Position numbers and translations under genes: made by a program. A stretch of 64,000 nt of DNA from Prostheceraeus crozeri (Eukaryota > Platyhelminthes > Polycladida > Euryleptidae), in contig CAJQUW010000469.1 of assembly GCA_907163375.1 (NCBI GenBank), forward strand, positions 1-64,000, given 5' to 3'. This document shows, in pieces, positions 22,801 to 33,667 of the stretch. The notes under the pieces were generated by a model. The model saw nothing but the letters and a program-made list of their open reading frames with translations, had not been told where the DNA came from and did no database searches. Position 1 is the first letter of the stretch. Each line of letters starts with the position of its first letter.

Positions 22801-22917
22801 GTGCAAAATATCCATCTTTATTGCTTTCTTCGAGGTCAACATATCTATGCACGAGCACGAAGGGCGAGGGCACAGAATGTTGATCGAGGAGAAAGCAAAA
22901 GATGGATATCTTTGCAC
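22801..22917. repeat. Palindrome with GC-rich centre
   Basis: GTGCAAAATATCCATCTTT...GCTTTC at the left pairs with GAAAGCAAAAGATGGATATC...TTTGCAC at the right. The centre contains CACGAGCACGAAGGGCGAGG. It resembles the hairpins at 23284, 62783 and 63823 in design. Confidence 0.6.
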
Positions 22918-23002
22918 GAGTTGTGTAGGTAATTTTATTTTTCACCGATATCATGACCATTATGACCAATCTAATTCTATAGTGAATTAATAAACGGGCT
23001 TT

Positions 23003-23040
23003 ATCTAGTTTATCTAGTTTATCCAGTTTATCTAGTAATG
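23003..23040. repeat. Short tandem repeat (TTATCTAG-type)
   Basis: About four copies of a nine-base TTTATCTAG-like unit. Confidence 0.7.
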
Positions 23041-23159
23041 TATTTTTTGCTATCTAGAGATCTCATTAAATCCCGTAATATCCCTGTCCCTGTTAAAACG
23101 AGGGGCAAATTAACTACGCATAGAAATCCCTCATATTGAAAAGAAGTGCATAGATAATA

Positions 23160-23275
23160 AAATTTGCCCTCCCCGAATAGAGATCAACTATAACATTGTT
23201 AATCTGTCCCTCCCCGAATAGAGATCAACTATAACATTGTTAATTTGTCCCTACCCGAATAGAGATAAACTGGCA
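23160..23275. repeat. Tandem repeat, unit about 45 bp, 2.5-3 copies
   Basis: The unit contains CCCTCCCCGAATAGAGATCA followed by ACTATAACATTGTTAAT. The first two units are almost identical and the third is partial (CCCTACCCGAATAGAGATAA). Confidence 0.8.
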
Positions 23276-23283
23276 TAGTTTAA

Positions 23284-23425
23284 AACGGTTAAAGGAGTTT
23301 CATTGATATTTGCTGAGATATCTCGGCCAATTATCTGTCAAAATTCCCTCGGGCTATGCCCTCGGGAATTTTAACAGATAATTGTCCTCATTATTTCAGC
23401 AAATATCAATGAAACCTCCTTTAAA
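23284..23425. repeat. Palindromic hairpin with CTCGGG centre
   Basis: Arms: AGGAGTTTCATTGATATTTG and its complement, plus AATTATCTGT and its complement. The centre CCCTCGGGCTATGCCCTCGG is a strong GC hairpin. No coding capacity. Confidence 0.75.
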
Positions 23426-23577
23426 TAATTCAATCGCATATATCTATATAGAAATCTATAATTCAACCAGTGCAATAAGTGCAGTTATCTGCTTTACAGG
23501 TAAAATAAAGTGACAGGATATCTACATTATACGCACGGTGAAAAATAAAGATAGTTATACAGCTACTCCATCCGCAC

Positions 23578-23624
23578 CATAGAAATTAACAATACCATAG
23601 AAAGTGATATTATCTACTTCTATG
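23578..23624. mobile_element. 47-bp miniature relative of MITE A, second copy
   Basis: CATAGAAATTAACAATACCA to CTTCTATG, flanked by ATCCGCAC and ATCCGTAC (7 of 8 identical). In the inverted relative of this region (25919 onward) a longer, MITE A-like sequence stands at the same point. Confidence 0.65.
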
Positions 23625-23629
23625 ATCCG

Positions 23630-23932
23630 TACTCAATACAGAGATGTAGCAATTGGCTTCGCCTCGTGCTATATTTTGAAATGTCATACGGATGTCGTAG
23701 CTGCAGAACTATAATGTCATAAAGCATTCTGACATGGCATTACACTATACAGTTTACACAATGAAAAATAATAACACATCTGCTCTATAAAGACAAAAAA
23801 CAAAATTACGGACTACACGGAAGTATAAAACACAGAAGTTCGCTTTTACAATTGTGCAGATTTGATAGGAAGCATGAATATGATGACGCTGTGAAGTAAT
23901 CACGATAATATACCAAAAATACCACCACCATT
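23630..23932 (-). repeat. Left arm of 300-bp inverted repeat
   Basis: Reverse complement of 25641-25930 with over 90% identity by eye (landmarks CGTGATTACTTCACAGCGTC, GCATGAATATGATGACG, ACTATACAGTTT). It differs from the right arm by a short insert containing AATTGGCTTCGCCTCGTGCT. Together the arms flank a 1.7-kb interior. Confidence 0.8.
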
Positions 23933-24650
23933 TCCATCATTATAGTCCTTTCATTATAGTTTGGAATTTGGAAATCACATCAAGAGTAGCATCTGTATTG
24001 TTGAACAAATAATGTGTCGAACACCCACTATGGAATATCAGCAGTGATCGATGATTTTACTATTGCAGTTGTATGTGTTTTGTAACATAAGTCATTAGAG
24101 CACAATTACTTTTTCAATGTTTATATAGTCTGAGCGTGAGAAAGAAATCATACAGATGCTTGTCGTGGGAATCATGCAAGATTGCCCTTAAAGGACGAAA
24201 CGCAGTGTCTACGGCTGCCAAGGAATCTAGTCCTTGAGTTGTACAAGTCTGTGGACATCCTTCTAGTCGATGCCTAGTGGTACAAGTACTCTGCAATAGA
24301 GATGAACCTAATCCACGCCAATTCGGTTCGGTTTCACTTCTATAAGCTGAATGAAGCCGCAACTCCTTGTCTCGGCTGTGAATGTTTCGGTACGGAAAGG
24401 TTTAAGACCGTCCTCTCTTCCTTCCTGAACCGTTTTAAAACGCCATCTTGGAAATGCAGCGAATTTGACGATCAATAATCACTGGATTCTTGGACGGACT
24501 CAATCAATGCATTGAGAACGTTTTGCGATGAGCCATTGCTATTTACAGCCATACAGCCACCGGCTTAGCAGTCGCCATCAGTGATGGTGTGATATTCGCG
24601 GATGCATCAAATACCATGCAATGAGCTCCAGTTCATAGATATAGACTTGA

Positions 24651-24991
24651 CGTTGATCTAGATTTATCAGATGATGACATAGATCTTGAAAATTCTAGCA
24701 ACGAGGATGAGAATAACACTGGTTAATCAGATAATTCTGACACAGACGACGACACGAGTGGAAATAAATGGAGTTTTGTACAATATGGCTTCGATATATC
24801 ACCTCAAGGTCCCCAAAATCTCGATCCAATTGATGAAGGAGGGCAGATTGTGAAAAATTCTACTGAGCAGTATATTGACGAGTTTCAGCCTCTTGAACTT
24901 TCTGAAAGACTTGCCAAATGGACAAATTCATTTGCTCTTGAAGATGAAGCTAGGATCAGCATTTCATCAACGATGATGATGCCCATTGGAA
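24651..24991 (+). pseudogene. Possible piggyBac-type transposase fragment
   Basis: One phase reads an acidic Asp/Ser/Glu-rich stretch (LDLSDDDIDLENSSNEDENN), an in-frame TAA, then SDNSDTDDDTSG, WSFVQYGF, and STEQYIDEFQPLELSERLAKWTNSFAL. An acidic N-terminus followed by a Phe-rich helix ending in TN-x-(F/Y)-A is what piggyBac transposases look like before their catalytic domain. No DDD region is present. This is a family resemblance only; an unrelated acidic protein remains possible. Confidence 0.35.
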
Positions 24992-25480
24992 ATACTGCTT
25001 TGCATATTGGATGCTTCAAAGACTGATATAACTACTCAGCATGACACGAAAGTTGTGATTATTAGATTAATTCTATGCTTTTTGATGTGCTAATGATCGA
25101 TTATTTATTTTTATAATAAAGATTTTCATTCCACGTTGATTTCTCTATCCTTAAATTGTGTCTAGGAAAAATATTTCAATTTTTAAACAATGTAAGCATT
25201 TTGTGACACATCTACCTGATCAAATATAGCAAATCCAAAATTTTGATTTTCATACGTATCTGATGGGAATTCTCGGACACACTAATTTCAGAGATCGTCT
25301 CGAAAGGGCTATACGTGTCAAAATCCTTACATTGTTGATGTCATCACCTTGAAAGGAAGCCCATCACTGTCCGGGTAAGATGTGCAAGATATTGTGCAGC
25401 AGCCACCTTTGAAAGCATGTTACTCCAACCTTATCCGAACTGAGCGATCTGAACCGGAATAATGTAAATCGAAGAAAGCA

Positions 25481-25640
25481 TTGTTGGAACAGCCATTAGT
25501 GCTATTAATCAACACAAGATCAATTCGCAACAAAATCGATAAACTATCTCTTCGTGTAAAAAGCTACAACGTGGCCTTCGTTTCATTGTGGAAACATGGC
25601 TTGCCGATACAACACATAATAGTTATCTCCAAATTCCCGA
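25481..25640 (+). pseudogene. LINE endonuclease N-terminal fragment
   Basis: The frame reads LLINTRSIRNKIDKLSLRVK and SYNVAFVSL, followed after a frameshift by ETWLADTTHNSYLQIPEWW. This is the APE-type endonuclease opening of CR1/jockey LINEs (N-x-RSIRNK ... ETWL). The Glu of ETWL is a catalytic-type residue. The fragment stops where the 25641-25930 repeat begins, so it is cut off by that repeat. Confidence 0.7.
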
Positions 25641-25930
25641 ATGGTGGTGGTATTTTTGGTATATTATCGTGATTACTTCACAGCGTCATCATATTCATGC
25701 TTCCTATCAAATCTGCACAATTGTAAAAGCGAACTTCTGTGTTTTATACTTCCGTGTAGTCCGTAATTTTGTTTTTCGTCTTTTTAGAGCAGATGTGTTA
25801 TTATTTTTCATTGTGCAAACTGTATAGTGTAATGCCATGTCAGAATGCTTTATGACATTATAGTTCTGCAGCTACGACATCCGTACGACATTTCAAAATA
25901 TAGCACGAGGCGAAGGCGAGTACGGATCAT
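25641..25930 (+). repeat. Right arm of 300-bp inverted repeat
   Basis: Inverted counterpart of 23630-23932. Beyond 25930 a diverged MITE A-like sequence follows (CATAGAAGTGGATAATAATG...AGAATGGAAGTT...GATGGCAC). Confidence 0.8.
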
Positions 25931-26950
25931 AGAAGTGGATAATAATGCAGTAGAATGGAAGTTTGATATCTTGCCTATGTACAATGATGGCACACGGAAA
26001 AATTTATGGTTTGTAGATCAGATTCGATCTAAAACATTGTATCATAGTCAAACTATTTGCCAAGTTGGTTGTGGAAGTTGTTGACACCTAATTACAGGAT
26101 TTTCATGAAGAGAATTGCAAGTGAGATGGCAGCATTGTTTCATGTGAAATAACCTACTATTCCATGGATTAATATACTGTGTCTATTTGTAGCAGTAATT
26201 CACAACTATTTTCTAATTTTTCAATACTGGAATGCGAATCAAAAATTGGTTCAGAGTCATAATTGAAAGTGGTCGGTGTGCTGTTTGTAAGAGCATCTGA
26301 AGAATTCACAGATAATATTCTAATTATTGGATAATTTCTTCTTCAAGCGGCTAAGAAACCTACAGGTTTTCTGGAATAAACACATTGAAAGTTTCTTTAC
26401 CGACAATCATTTCTCAAATAAATGAAATGTCGCTGGAACTTTTCAATTAATCACTAAATGACTTATGAGATATAGTGTGATGATATTTTGGAAGCTCATA
26501 TTCGAATGCATGTAGAGATTTTGAAAATTATTCAAATATATTGAACAGGGGAACCCTTTAAAGTAAAATGAATACTCTAAGATTTCTTGGTCTCTGATTT
26601 CAAGCTGGAGTAATGCATATTCTGTAAATCGACATTACAAGTTGCATAAGAGTCTGATTATACTCTTGATGGATTATCGGAGCGATATTTCAAAATGATG
26701 AATGTACAGAACGTTTAAAAGGATTTCCTTCTTTGTCATCTTGTCGGCGCAGTATTTTGTAAATTCACTACTGCTTTTGAGTACATGGTCTTTGGACAAG
26801 GGCCAACAATTGGCCTGATTAATATAAATGCCAATCAAAAAACATGGAAGCCAGATCGCACAAGTTGCATTTTGCCCCAACTAAGTTCCCCCGGCGTGTG
26901 CCATAATTTTCATGCAATTTCCATTCTAGGACTTTCTATGGTATTGACAA
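25929..26950. other. Diverged MITE A-like ends and intergenic DNA
   Basis: 25929-26010 and 26860-26942 resemble the left and right ends of MITE A (the right part includes GCCCCAACTAAGTTCCCCCG and TTCCATTCTAG...TTTCTATGG). The intervening 850 bp is AT-rich with no gene recognised. It may be one old MITE A copy split by unknown DNA. Confidence 0.4.
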
Positions 26951-27157
26951 CAAAGGTCTGTCGTAGTTCATTGAATATCGAAAGAGAATGACAGATATTA
27001 AGTCAATACAAGACACTCGCCTGACCTAGGAATCGAACCGAAGTCCGCGGTGGAGACGAGCTCGCACCTTCTTCACTAGGCCACGCTGACGGTTCAAAAG
27101 GAATGCGAGTGAAGGCAGAAGTAATCTCTAAGTGATATCGACAGCATATTGTCCTAT
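26939..27157 (-). mobile_element. tRNA-derived SINE copy 3
   Basis: On the minus strand: leader (GACAATATGCTGTCGATATC, AGAGATTACTTCTGCC, GCATTCCTTTT), tRNA-like head (box A-type TGGCCTAGTGA; box B GGTTCGATTCC), then GTCTTGTATTGACTTAATA and GTCATTCTCTTTCGATATTC. This is the most complete single-head copy and defines the family here. Confidence 0.78.
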
Positions 27158-27337
27158 TATTATTGACAGAGCGCTAACAGCGTTCATATTGTAGCGAGAC
27201 ACCATGTATTGACTTAATAGCTGTCATTCTCTTTCGATATTCAATGAACTACGACAGACCTTTGTTGTCAATCTACACTGTGACGTAGTCGTATGACATG
27301 CTGATATGCTGACATGTTAGCGTTCTGTCAATAATAA
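27156..27337. mobile_element. Small inverted-repeat element between two SINEs
   Basis: TTATTATTGACAGAGCGCTA at the left matches the complement of TAGCGTTCTGTCAATAATAA at the right. Inside, 27209-27275 is an additional plus-strand copy of the SINE 3' body without its tRNA-like head. Confidence 0.55.
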
Positions 27338-27575
27338 TAAGACAATAAGCTGTCGATGTCACTTAGAGATGGCTTCTGCCTTCACTCGCATTCTTTTCGA
27401 ACCGTCAGCGTGGCCTAGTGAAGAAGGTGCGAGCTCGTCTCCACCACGGCCTTCGGTTCGATTCCTGGGTCAGGTGAGTGCGGTCGGGGAATCAAGGATG
27501 TTGGTGTCTTGTATTGACTTAATAGCTGTCATTCTCTTTAGATATGCAATGGACTGCGACAGACCTCTGTTGTCA
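27336..27575 (+). mobile_element. tRNA-derived SINE copy 4, inverted to copy 3
   Basis: Leader, tRNA-like head and 3' body in plus orientation. The head ends GGTTCGATTCCTGGGTCAGG; the body resumes at GTCTTGTATTGACTTAATAG. About 60 bases (GTGAGTGCGGTCGGGGAATC...) intervene. Copies 3 and 4 face each other. Confidence 0.75.
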
Positions 27576-27599
27576 CTTCTGTCTTTTTTAAGTGCAATA

Positions 27600-30300
27600 C
27601 CCGTTGATCAGCAGTGTGACCATTTTTCGGTACTTGAATGACTATTAAGTGATTGCCGTTTCATTGACGTAGTAACAATGTGAATGTAATTATGCATTCA
27701 GGTGTCCCAATTTTAAGTTTACTAGAACTTTTGATGACAGAACAATTAATGATTCACATACTCTCAAAAGTATATTTCTATAAAAATCTCCACGGTCACA
27801 TAAATATAAAAAGGATCGCATATTGACAATTCCAAAATTACAAGTTTTCTCTGGGAGGGTGATGCGAATGCACAATGAATGGAAAACGAATCATCAACCA
27901 AAGTCACTTCCGACCAATCACATCATGAGACAAGAAATATCTGTGATCTGAAAATGTACAAAAACTACAGACAATATGGGAATGACGAATTGCTTGATAT
28001 ATTGAACTTCTAAAAATCAATCAATTCTATGAATGTTCTTGTAGTCTTTTTTACATAGAAAAGGTTTAGTTTTCGACCGAATCGACAAAGAACCACATCA
28101 GATGGTAAATTATCAAATGGGTTTGAGCAGCGATTGTACAATCAATACTTTTCTTTTCAACACATATAATGAGCAGCACGAAGATGATGTGAGAGAACAT
28201 TTGGTCTCAAGATTAGAGTAAAACCCGATGAAATAAGTGGAAAATTTTTCCATGAGACACATTTTTCTCTGCCCTTTACAAGGTAAAATTCAGACGATTG
28301 GTCAATTAAGTTCCACATTTAGGCTAGATGTCAAGAATGATTACTTTTCTGAATCGTGAAGTAGTTGAAGATTCTTGTCTTAGCATTTTCTCCAAATGAA
28401 GTTGTAAGAAAAATGTGAAGTCAATGCACCGGTACATTTTACAACAAAGGGGAGAATGTGATCCACTAGAAGTATCCACCAGCTAATGCGCATCATGGCA
28501 GCGTGATTAGTTCCCGTATGAGTGTCCGGTCTATCGCTTTAGTCCATAGCTTTTATGTCATATAGTTTCGGATTTCTATGGATGCTACCATTGATATCCG
28601 ACATTTTGCATAATAATAAGGAACTAGAAAGGACATGTACATTGAAAGCAGTGCTGCGTCAGAGGCATGCGCTGTCATGACAACGATTCCTCAACCATGG
28701 TGGGCTTCAGTGGTTGGCAATGCTTCGGTGCCGAAACCTTGTCATCGCAAATACATTAGAAAAGGATACACGCTCTTTGATTATTTCTATGGATGTGATT
28801 TTTGAATGAAAAGAAAATGTCACTTACTCAGCTCATGTATAAATGAGTTTGCTGCATGTGGTATAAAGTTTTTACTACGCGTTTGATGCTCAGTGCTGTT
28901 TTTACTAAAAAAGTGCCTGCAACTTTTCTTATATTACTTAGGAAGCAGATATCCACGAAAAATCACAGAAAATAGGGCAGTGCTGATATGTTGTTTGTGC
29001 ATGTTAAGATATTCAAACAAAAGTCGATTGTGAATACATCTGTTGAGTGATAGTTGATTTAAGATCTCCTTTCTTATAGTACAAATTGTGTTTGTAGATT
29101 CTCTCAAATATCATCATGAAACAATGCGTCAGAGATGTAAACACCATGTAAACCCAAGGGAAAAATAAGTTTTATAGAGACACGATGTTTGTTTATTGCC
29201 TCTGTAGACATATTATCTAAGATGAAATTATTTGTGCATTATGCTCTAAAATGCAGTTCTCTGAGAAAGATGGAAAGACAAGTGAATAATAGGCCTATAG
29301 CGACTACTATATTGAAATTGTTTGCTTACTCATTAAATGGTTGCTGTGATTATCTATATATTTCCACAAAGCTCATAGATACAAGCTGAACACATTCTTA
29401 AAACAAAGGTGATCGTGTGGATCTTTTACTATGATTACACTATGGATGAAAGCAGAATGTAAGAGATTATTTGAGATATGTACTTTACTCGGTTATAGTG
29501 TAAAGCATCTCTTTTCTATTGGATTCATGCAATGTATATTTAATGTACTCTATGTCAACATCGACCCAACTTCAACGAGTTGGTACAAGCATTGTTTCAT
29601 GGCAACATCACGGCGTGAATTATCATGTGTCTTATTACATTATATTTAGTGAAACTTTGAAAAAGCTACGACCTCGCTTCCAAAGAAATCTAGATTTTCG
29701 GGGAAACAGTAAATGAAACTTGTTTTATTGAACATAGAAATCGATTATCAACATAATGTAAACTATCCAAAATGTCCGATGTTCGGCATGTAAAACATCC
29801 ATCTAAACTAAAACAAGAGATAAATAAAATCAGGAAAATTCACAAACTCCTTTCAATTAAAATCTCAAAATGATCATTAATTTCACACTTTACATTGCAA
29901 AAAACCTAATTGGTTGTAGTTTCAAAATCAGAAGATGGAAATTCCCACACTTAACTCAACTAGTAACATCCTACATTGATTAGGGCGCTGAATTGACCAG
30001 AAATGTGATACTAACAAAGAGTCGAATGCTTAGCATGGAAGGCAATTTTTCAGTTTATTATCATACAGTCAAAGCCTGGACGCCAATTTCTAAATTGCCA
30101 ATAATGAGGAGACTACTGCGACGTCAATGATAGTCATGTTCAATCGCTAACTGCTGACATTAGTACATCAACAAGCCTTAAACCATCAACATAATGATCC
30201 TCAACCGAGCCAAGATAATCGGTTGGGTCGTATCGACAAAATTGAGCGGAAATTCAAACGTGTTAATATGAAAAGATAGGAATAGTTTCATGGTTCTTCA
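27600..30300. other. Intergenic, 3' flank of the receptor gene
   Basis: AT-rich, with no recognisable domain in the short frames (29189-29389, 29431-29649). On the minus strand an AATAAA hexamer lies near 29723-29728, about 600 bp past the receptor stop, and could serve as its poly(A) signal. 28432-28520 has a short stretch of higher GC but no feature. Confidence 0.4.
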
Positions 30301-30323
30301 ATCTTACAAAAACGAATATTGTC

Positions 30324-31871
30324 CTACGTATTGGAGCCTTGGTCTGAACTATATTGAAAGTAGACCCAGTATAAGAGATTAAAAGTGCAAAACATGAGAG
30401 GATATGCGAATAGACAAAATCTATCGACGCGATGTGCTTTCAAAGTATCAAATCGAGCTTTCGCCATTTTCGACATTCGCTCACTCGCTTGAAACATAAT
30501 GCCGTTGGGAGAGCGTTGAGTCTTTGGACCAGTACTTCTAGGTGCTCTGAATGAATGAAATTCTTCAAGTTCTTCGCGGAACACACGACGAATATCGGTC
30601 TCAAATTTTTTCCTCTGTTGGCGTCTTGCCAAGACATTGACAATGGCAAATTCCAGTAAAGAGAACACTACAAATGCGAGGCAAGCGAACAGCCACATAT
30701 CAATAGCCTTTATGTACGACACCCGGGGCAGCTTTTGAAGAGTAGCTGCACTTTGAGTAATCAAAGACAGCACTGATAACAGACCGATCGATATTCGCGC
30801 TGGCACAGCTTGAAAATCAATGAAAAAGGACACCCACGAGATGACCACAATCAAAATTGATGGCAAGTATGTATAGATAAGATAGAAACCGAATTTCCGA
30901 CGCAATTTAAAACGCACGTTGATACACGGGAATTCCCCGATATCTGCGTAGTTTGCATGACACGTTGTTGTAACAGGAGTTGGTAATTCGAATTCATTTA
31001 AAATGGTGTGTGGACTGAGTTGGACATTCCGACGGGCATCTTTAGACGCCCATTCAAAACGTACGTCTTTCACTCCATATCCAAAACTGGATATCTCAAC
31101 AGGACACGTTTGTGTATCCATCGGAAACTTCCACAGATGCATCGGACATGATAATCGAACGTTGAGCTTCTGACTAAAAAGGATATCGCCGCTTGGTTCT
31201 AGCCACAGTAAATAGTTGGGACTGGTTATGGTGTGCAAATGACCATCTTTTGCATTGCGGAAGAAAAGATCAGGAATCCAAATGGAATTCTTCATGTAGG
31301 CCAAGCTGATTTTGTCATCGTAACCAGCAAATTGAAGACGTTTATCCCTCCATCTCTGACGTAAAAGCAGGTCAAGGGAATAATCCATTTCAATAATTGA
31401 AAAGCTGGAGAATGTTGTGACGTACATACTAACCCTCACAATGGTTGCGTCACTGTGATTCTCACTTTTTGGTCGATAGTTGTATTGATAACCACGGAAA
31501 ATACGTTCGATAAAGTCTTCAAGAGACTCATTAGCGCGTTTTCGAGTGATTTTGTCGTGTTGTCGATGGTGAGAGTCGTGGTCTTCAACCTTCTTTGGTC
31601 TTTCTGCTTTGATAGATGTGTAAACAGGGACAGAGTGAGGCTGACTAAAGTATGTGCCGTCACGATCAGGTTCTTCATCAGAATGTGCTCCATGAAGATT
31701 TATGCGAAAACCAGCAACGACGATAAAAAAGATTAAGATAGGCGAAGCATTTACCGTACGTGAAGACATGGTACACACTGAGGCAAGAGAGAAAATGAAG
31801 AGAAAAGTCATCAACCGATAGTTATCGTCCAATCTTTCATCAGAGAATTGAGTGAATGACAGAACATCCAA
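30324..31871 (-). CDS. Intronless Cys-loop receptor, glutamate/glycine-gated chloride channel type
   Basis: 515 codons in one exon, encoding a pentameric ligand-gated channel subunit of the plasma membrane. A hydrophobic stretch at residues 21-33 or 44-55 can act as signal peptide, so ATG 1, 21 or 35 may be the start. The extracellular domain holds WIPDLFF (198-204), the Cys-loop C242-C256 and a second pair C304-C316, which is characteristic of GluCl/GlyR channels. M1 is about 328-351; P357-A358-R359 precedes M2 (359-378) and indicates anion selectivity; M3 is about 391-413; a basic cytoplasmic loop of about 70 residues follows; M4 is about 485-507. The 9' Leu is L368, while the 6' position, usually Thr, is L365. 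The reading frame is intact with family-typical length, so this is likely a working host gene. The ligand cannot be assigned; histamine- or pH-gated relatives are possible. Confidence 0.9.
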   Translation of the reverse strand: MDVLSFTQFSDERLDDNYRLMTFLFIFSLASVCTMSSRTVNASPILIFFIVVAGFRINLHGAHSDEEPDRDGTYFSQPHSVPVYTSIKAERPKKVEDHDSHHRQHDKITRKRANESLEDFIERIFRGYQYNYRPKSENHSDATIVRVSMYVTTFSSFSIIEMDYSLDLLLRQRWRDKRLQFAGYDDKISLAYMKNSIWIPDLFFRNAKDGHLHTITSPNYLLWLEPSGDILFSQKLNVRLSCPMHLWKFPMDTQTCPVEISSFGYGVKDVRFEWASKDARRNVQLSPHTILNEFELPTPVTTTCHANYADIGEFPCINVRFKLRRKFGFYLIYTYLPSILIVVISWVSFFIDFQAVPARISIGLLSVLSLITQSAATLQKLPRVSYIKAIDMWLFACLAFVVFSLLEFAIVNVLARRQQRKKFETDIRRVFREELEEFHSFRAPRSTGPKTQRSPNGIMFQASERMSKMAKARFDTLKAHRVDRFCLFAYPLMFCTFNLLYWVYFQYSSDQGSNT

Positions 31872-32139
31872 TGATAGCTAAGATCTTCAAATCAATACGC
31901 TCCAATCAGTGAATCCTCTACCGATGCACTTCAATTGATTACCAGTGGTGCAGGATCGCAGAGGAAAAGTGCTCCTCTGCTATTCCTTTTAACATGAGTC
32001 TTTTAAAATTGTACTCATTCAGTTTCAAATTCAATTCAAATTTCTGTATTTTGCTTTGTAGAAGCGGTGAACTCATTGACAAATTCTATACATGATTACG
32101 CATGATGTAAACATTGATCAAAGTAGAGAGAGAGAGGGT

Positions 32140-32185
32140 GTCAGGCCCGTAGCCACGGGGGGAGGCTGGGGGCCCCTGCTAATTT
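32140..32185 (+). repeat. Possible transposon end (GCCCGTAGCC...)
   Basis: CAGGCCCGTAGCCACGGGGG followed by GAGGCTGGGGGCCCC is a GC-rich island of the type seen at the ends of several invertebrate DNA elements. No partner end was found. Confidence 0.3.
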
Positions 32186-32639
32186 TTGTGCCTCGTCTGC
32201 TAAAATAGTTATCTATATGATCAATATACAATCAATAAAACGAATGAATCAAATCGTCGGAAGTGAGAACAAATTGGAGGGGGAATTGATTGATGGCTGG
32301 CGAAAACGGAATTCTTTGTCAGCACAGATCAATTGTAGGAGAGAAGTGTTGAACGTTTACATCGCAGTGGGTTTCATCTTTGTTGTTTATATCGGAAATG
32401 TTCAGATTTTAACTAGACATTCAGAAAGAAAAATCAAAGAATACTCTGTCTAAATTCTTCAGGTGTATCATTATTAATCACGACAAAACATCTCAGGAAA
32501 AATTAACAGAAATGTCACGATTGCATTAATTAAGAAAATCTACAGTATCTGCATATGTTTACTGACACTTCAAGATGTTGGAATCCTCTCCTACCTAATT
32601 ACCTTTTCTAATAATTATGCAACCTGTAATTTCATGTAT

Positions 32640-32880
32640 AACTTGAAGTGCACCGATGTCTGCAGCCTGATCTGACTTCCTCTGACCTCATCGTCTGCGC
32701 AGAAAGTACTTGAGGTCAACGAAGTTATTTCCCGACAACTCGTGAAGGTATGATGACCAAGCCACATTCTTTACACTAACATGTTTAAGGCGTGGCAAGG
32801 TAGTGGTCGTGGGAAGATTTCAAATAGCGGTGGAAGAGACGAAGAGGGAGAGAGAACAATGCACACACGAGCAGTGTTGG
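32640..32880 (+). mobile_element. MITE family D, partial copy without LINE
   Basis: Matches 6000-6186 joined to 6820-6885 (landmarks TGATCTGACTTC, GTGGTCGTGGGAAGATTTCA, GAGAGAACAATGCACAC). It provides the unoccupied version of the LINE insertion site. Confidence 0.7.
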
Positions 32881-33667
32881 ATTTGAGGGGAGGGAAAGTG
32901 TGGAAGTTCCCCTTCACTGCCTCGTCTCATCCCCGGCACTGAAGATACACCTTCTTTCCCTGAAGGGTAAGAATATTTCCGGTAGATCGGCCTTACATTG
33001 CCTCATCCAGATTGATTGAGCATCAATTTATTATTTTTGTGAATATGAACAACATTGACAAATGTAAGCCTCACGACTCTTCATAAACTGAACAGTCTAA
33101 TCATCAATAATTAACTTCCTTGTTCAAAAGGATGACAAATGAATTCGAGAAACAGAAATTGCTTAATGGAAAAATTAAAGGTAACGAAATCATCAAAAAA
33201 AAGAGTAGAATCTTGTTTGCTTCAGGGTCTTGTCGACATCGCACACATGGTATTTGATTCATGCTAATGTAATAATTCACAATCCTTCACATAATCACAA
33301 CCCAATTCAAAATTCTTCAGAATCCAGAAAATCAGGTTTGGGAACATTGCTTACCCTTCACTCTGTGAATATTGATAGAAGTCCGACCTTTGTGAATTCA
33401 TTATAGGTCTAATTGCAATAAATGACAGAATGATCATCTGAAAAATATTTATGTTGATGTTCACATGCGAGACCTACTATATATTTCTGATCCACAAGGC
33501 TATCTACCTTTGACAAGGGTACCTTATTTGAAGCATTAAATAAATAAAGAAATAATGCTGGTTTCACCAAATGCATACATTGGGGAGTCCTTTTCAAGCA
33601 TCAAATATGCCTATCTCCTCCTTCTTCCATTTATGGCTGAACTGCTTTTTCAAAATTACTCACGGAT
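32881..33667. other. Intergenic, nothing recognised
   Basis: No gene or shared repeat was seen; the frame 33409-33597 is short and has no domain. Confidence 0.45.

Noticed and set aside
31455-31736. Plus-strand frame of 93 codons
   Set aside because: Antisense to the receptor coding region.
32140-32185. Complete transposon starting CAGGCCCGTAGCC
   Set aside because: Only one possible end was found; no partner TIR or target duplication in the neighbourhood.
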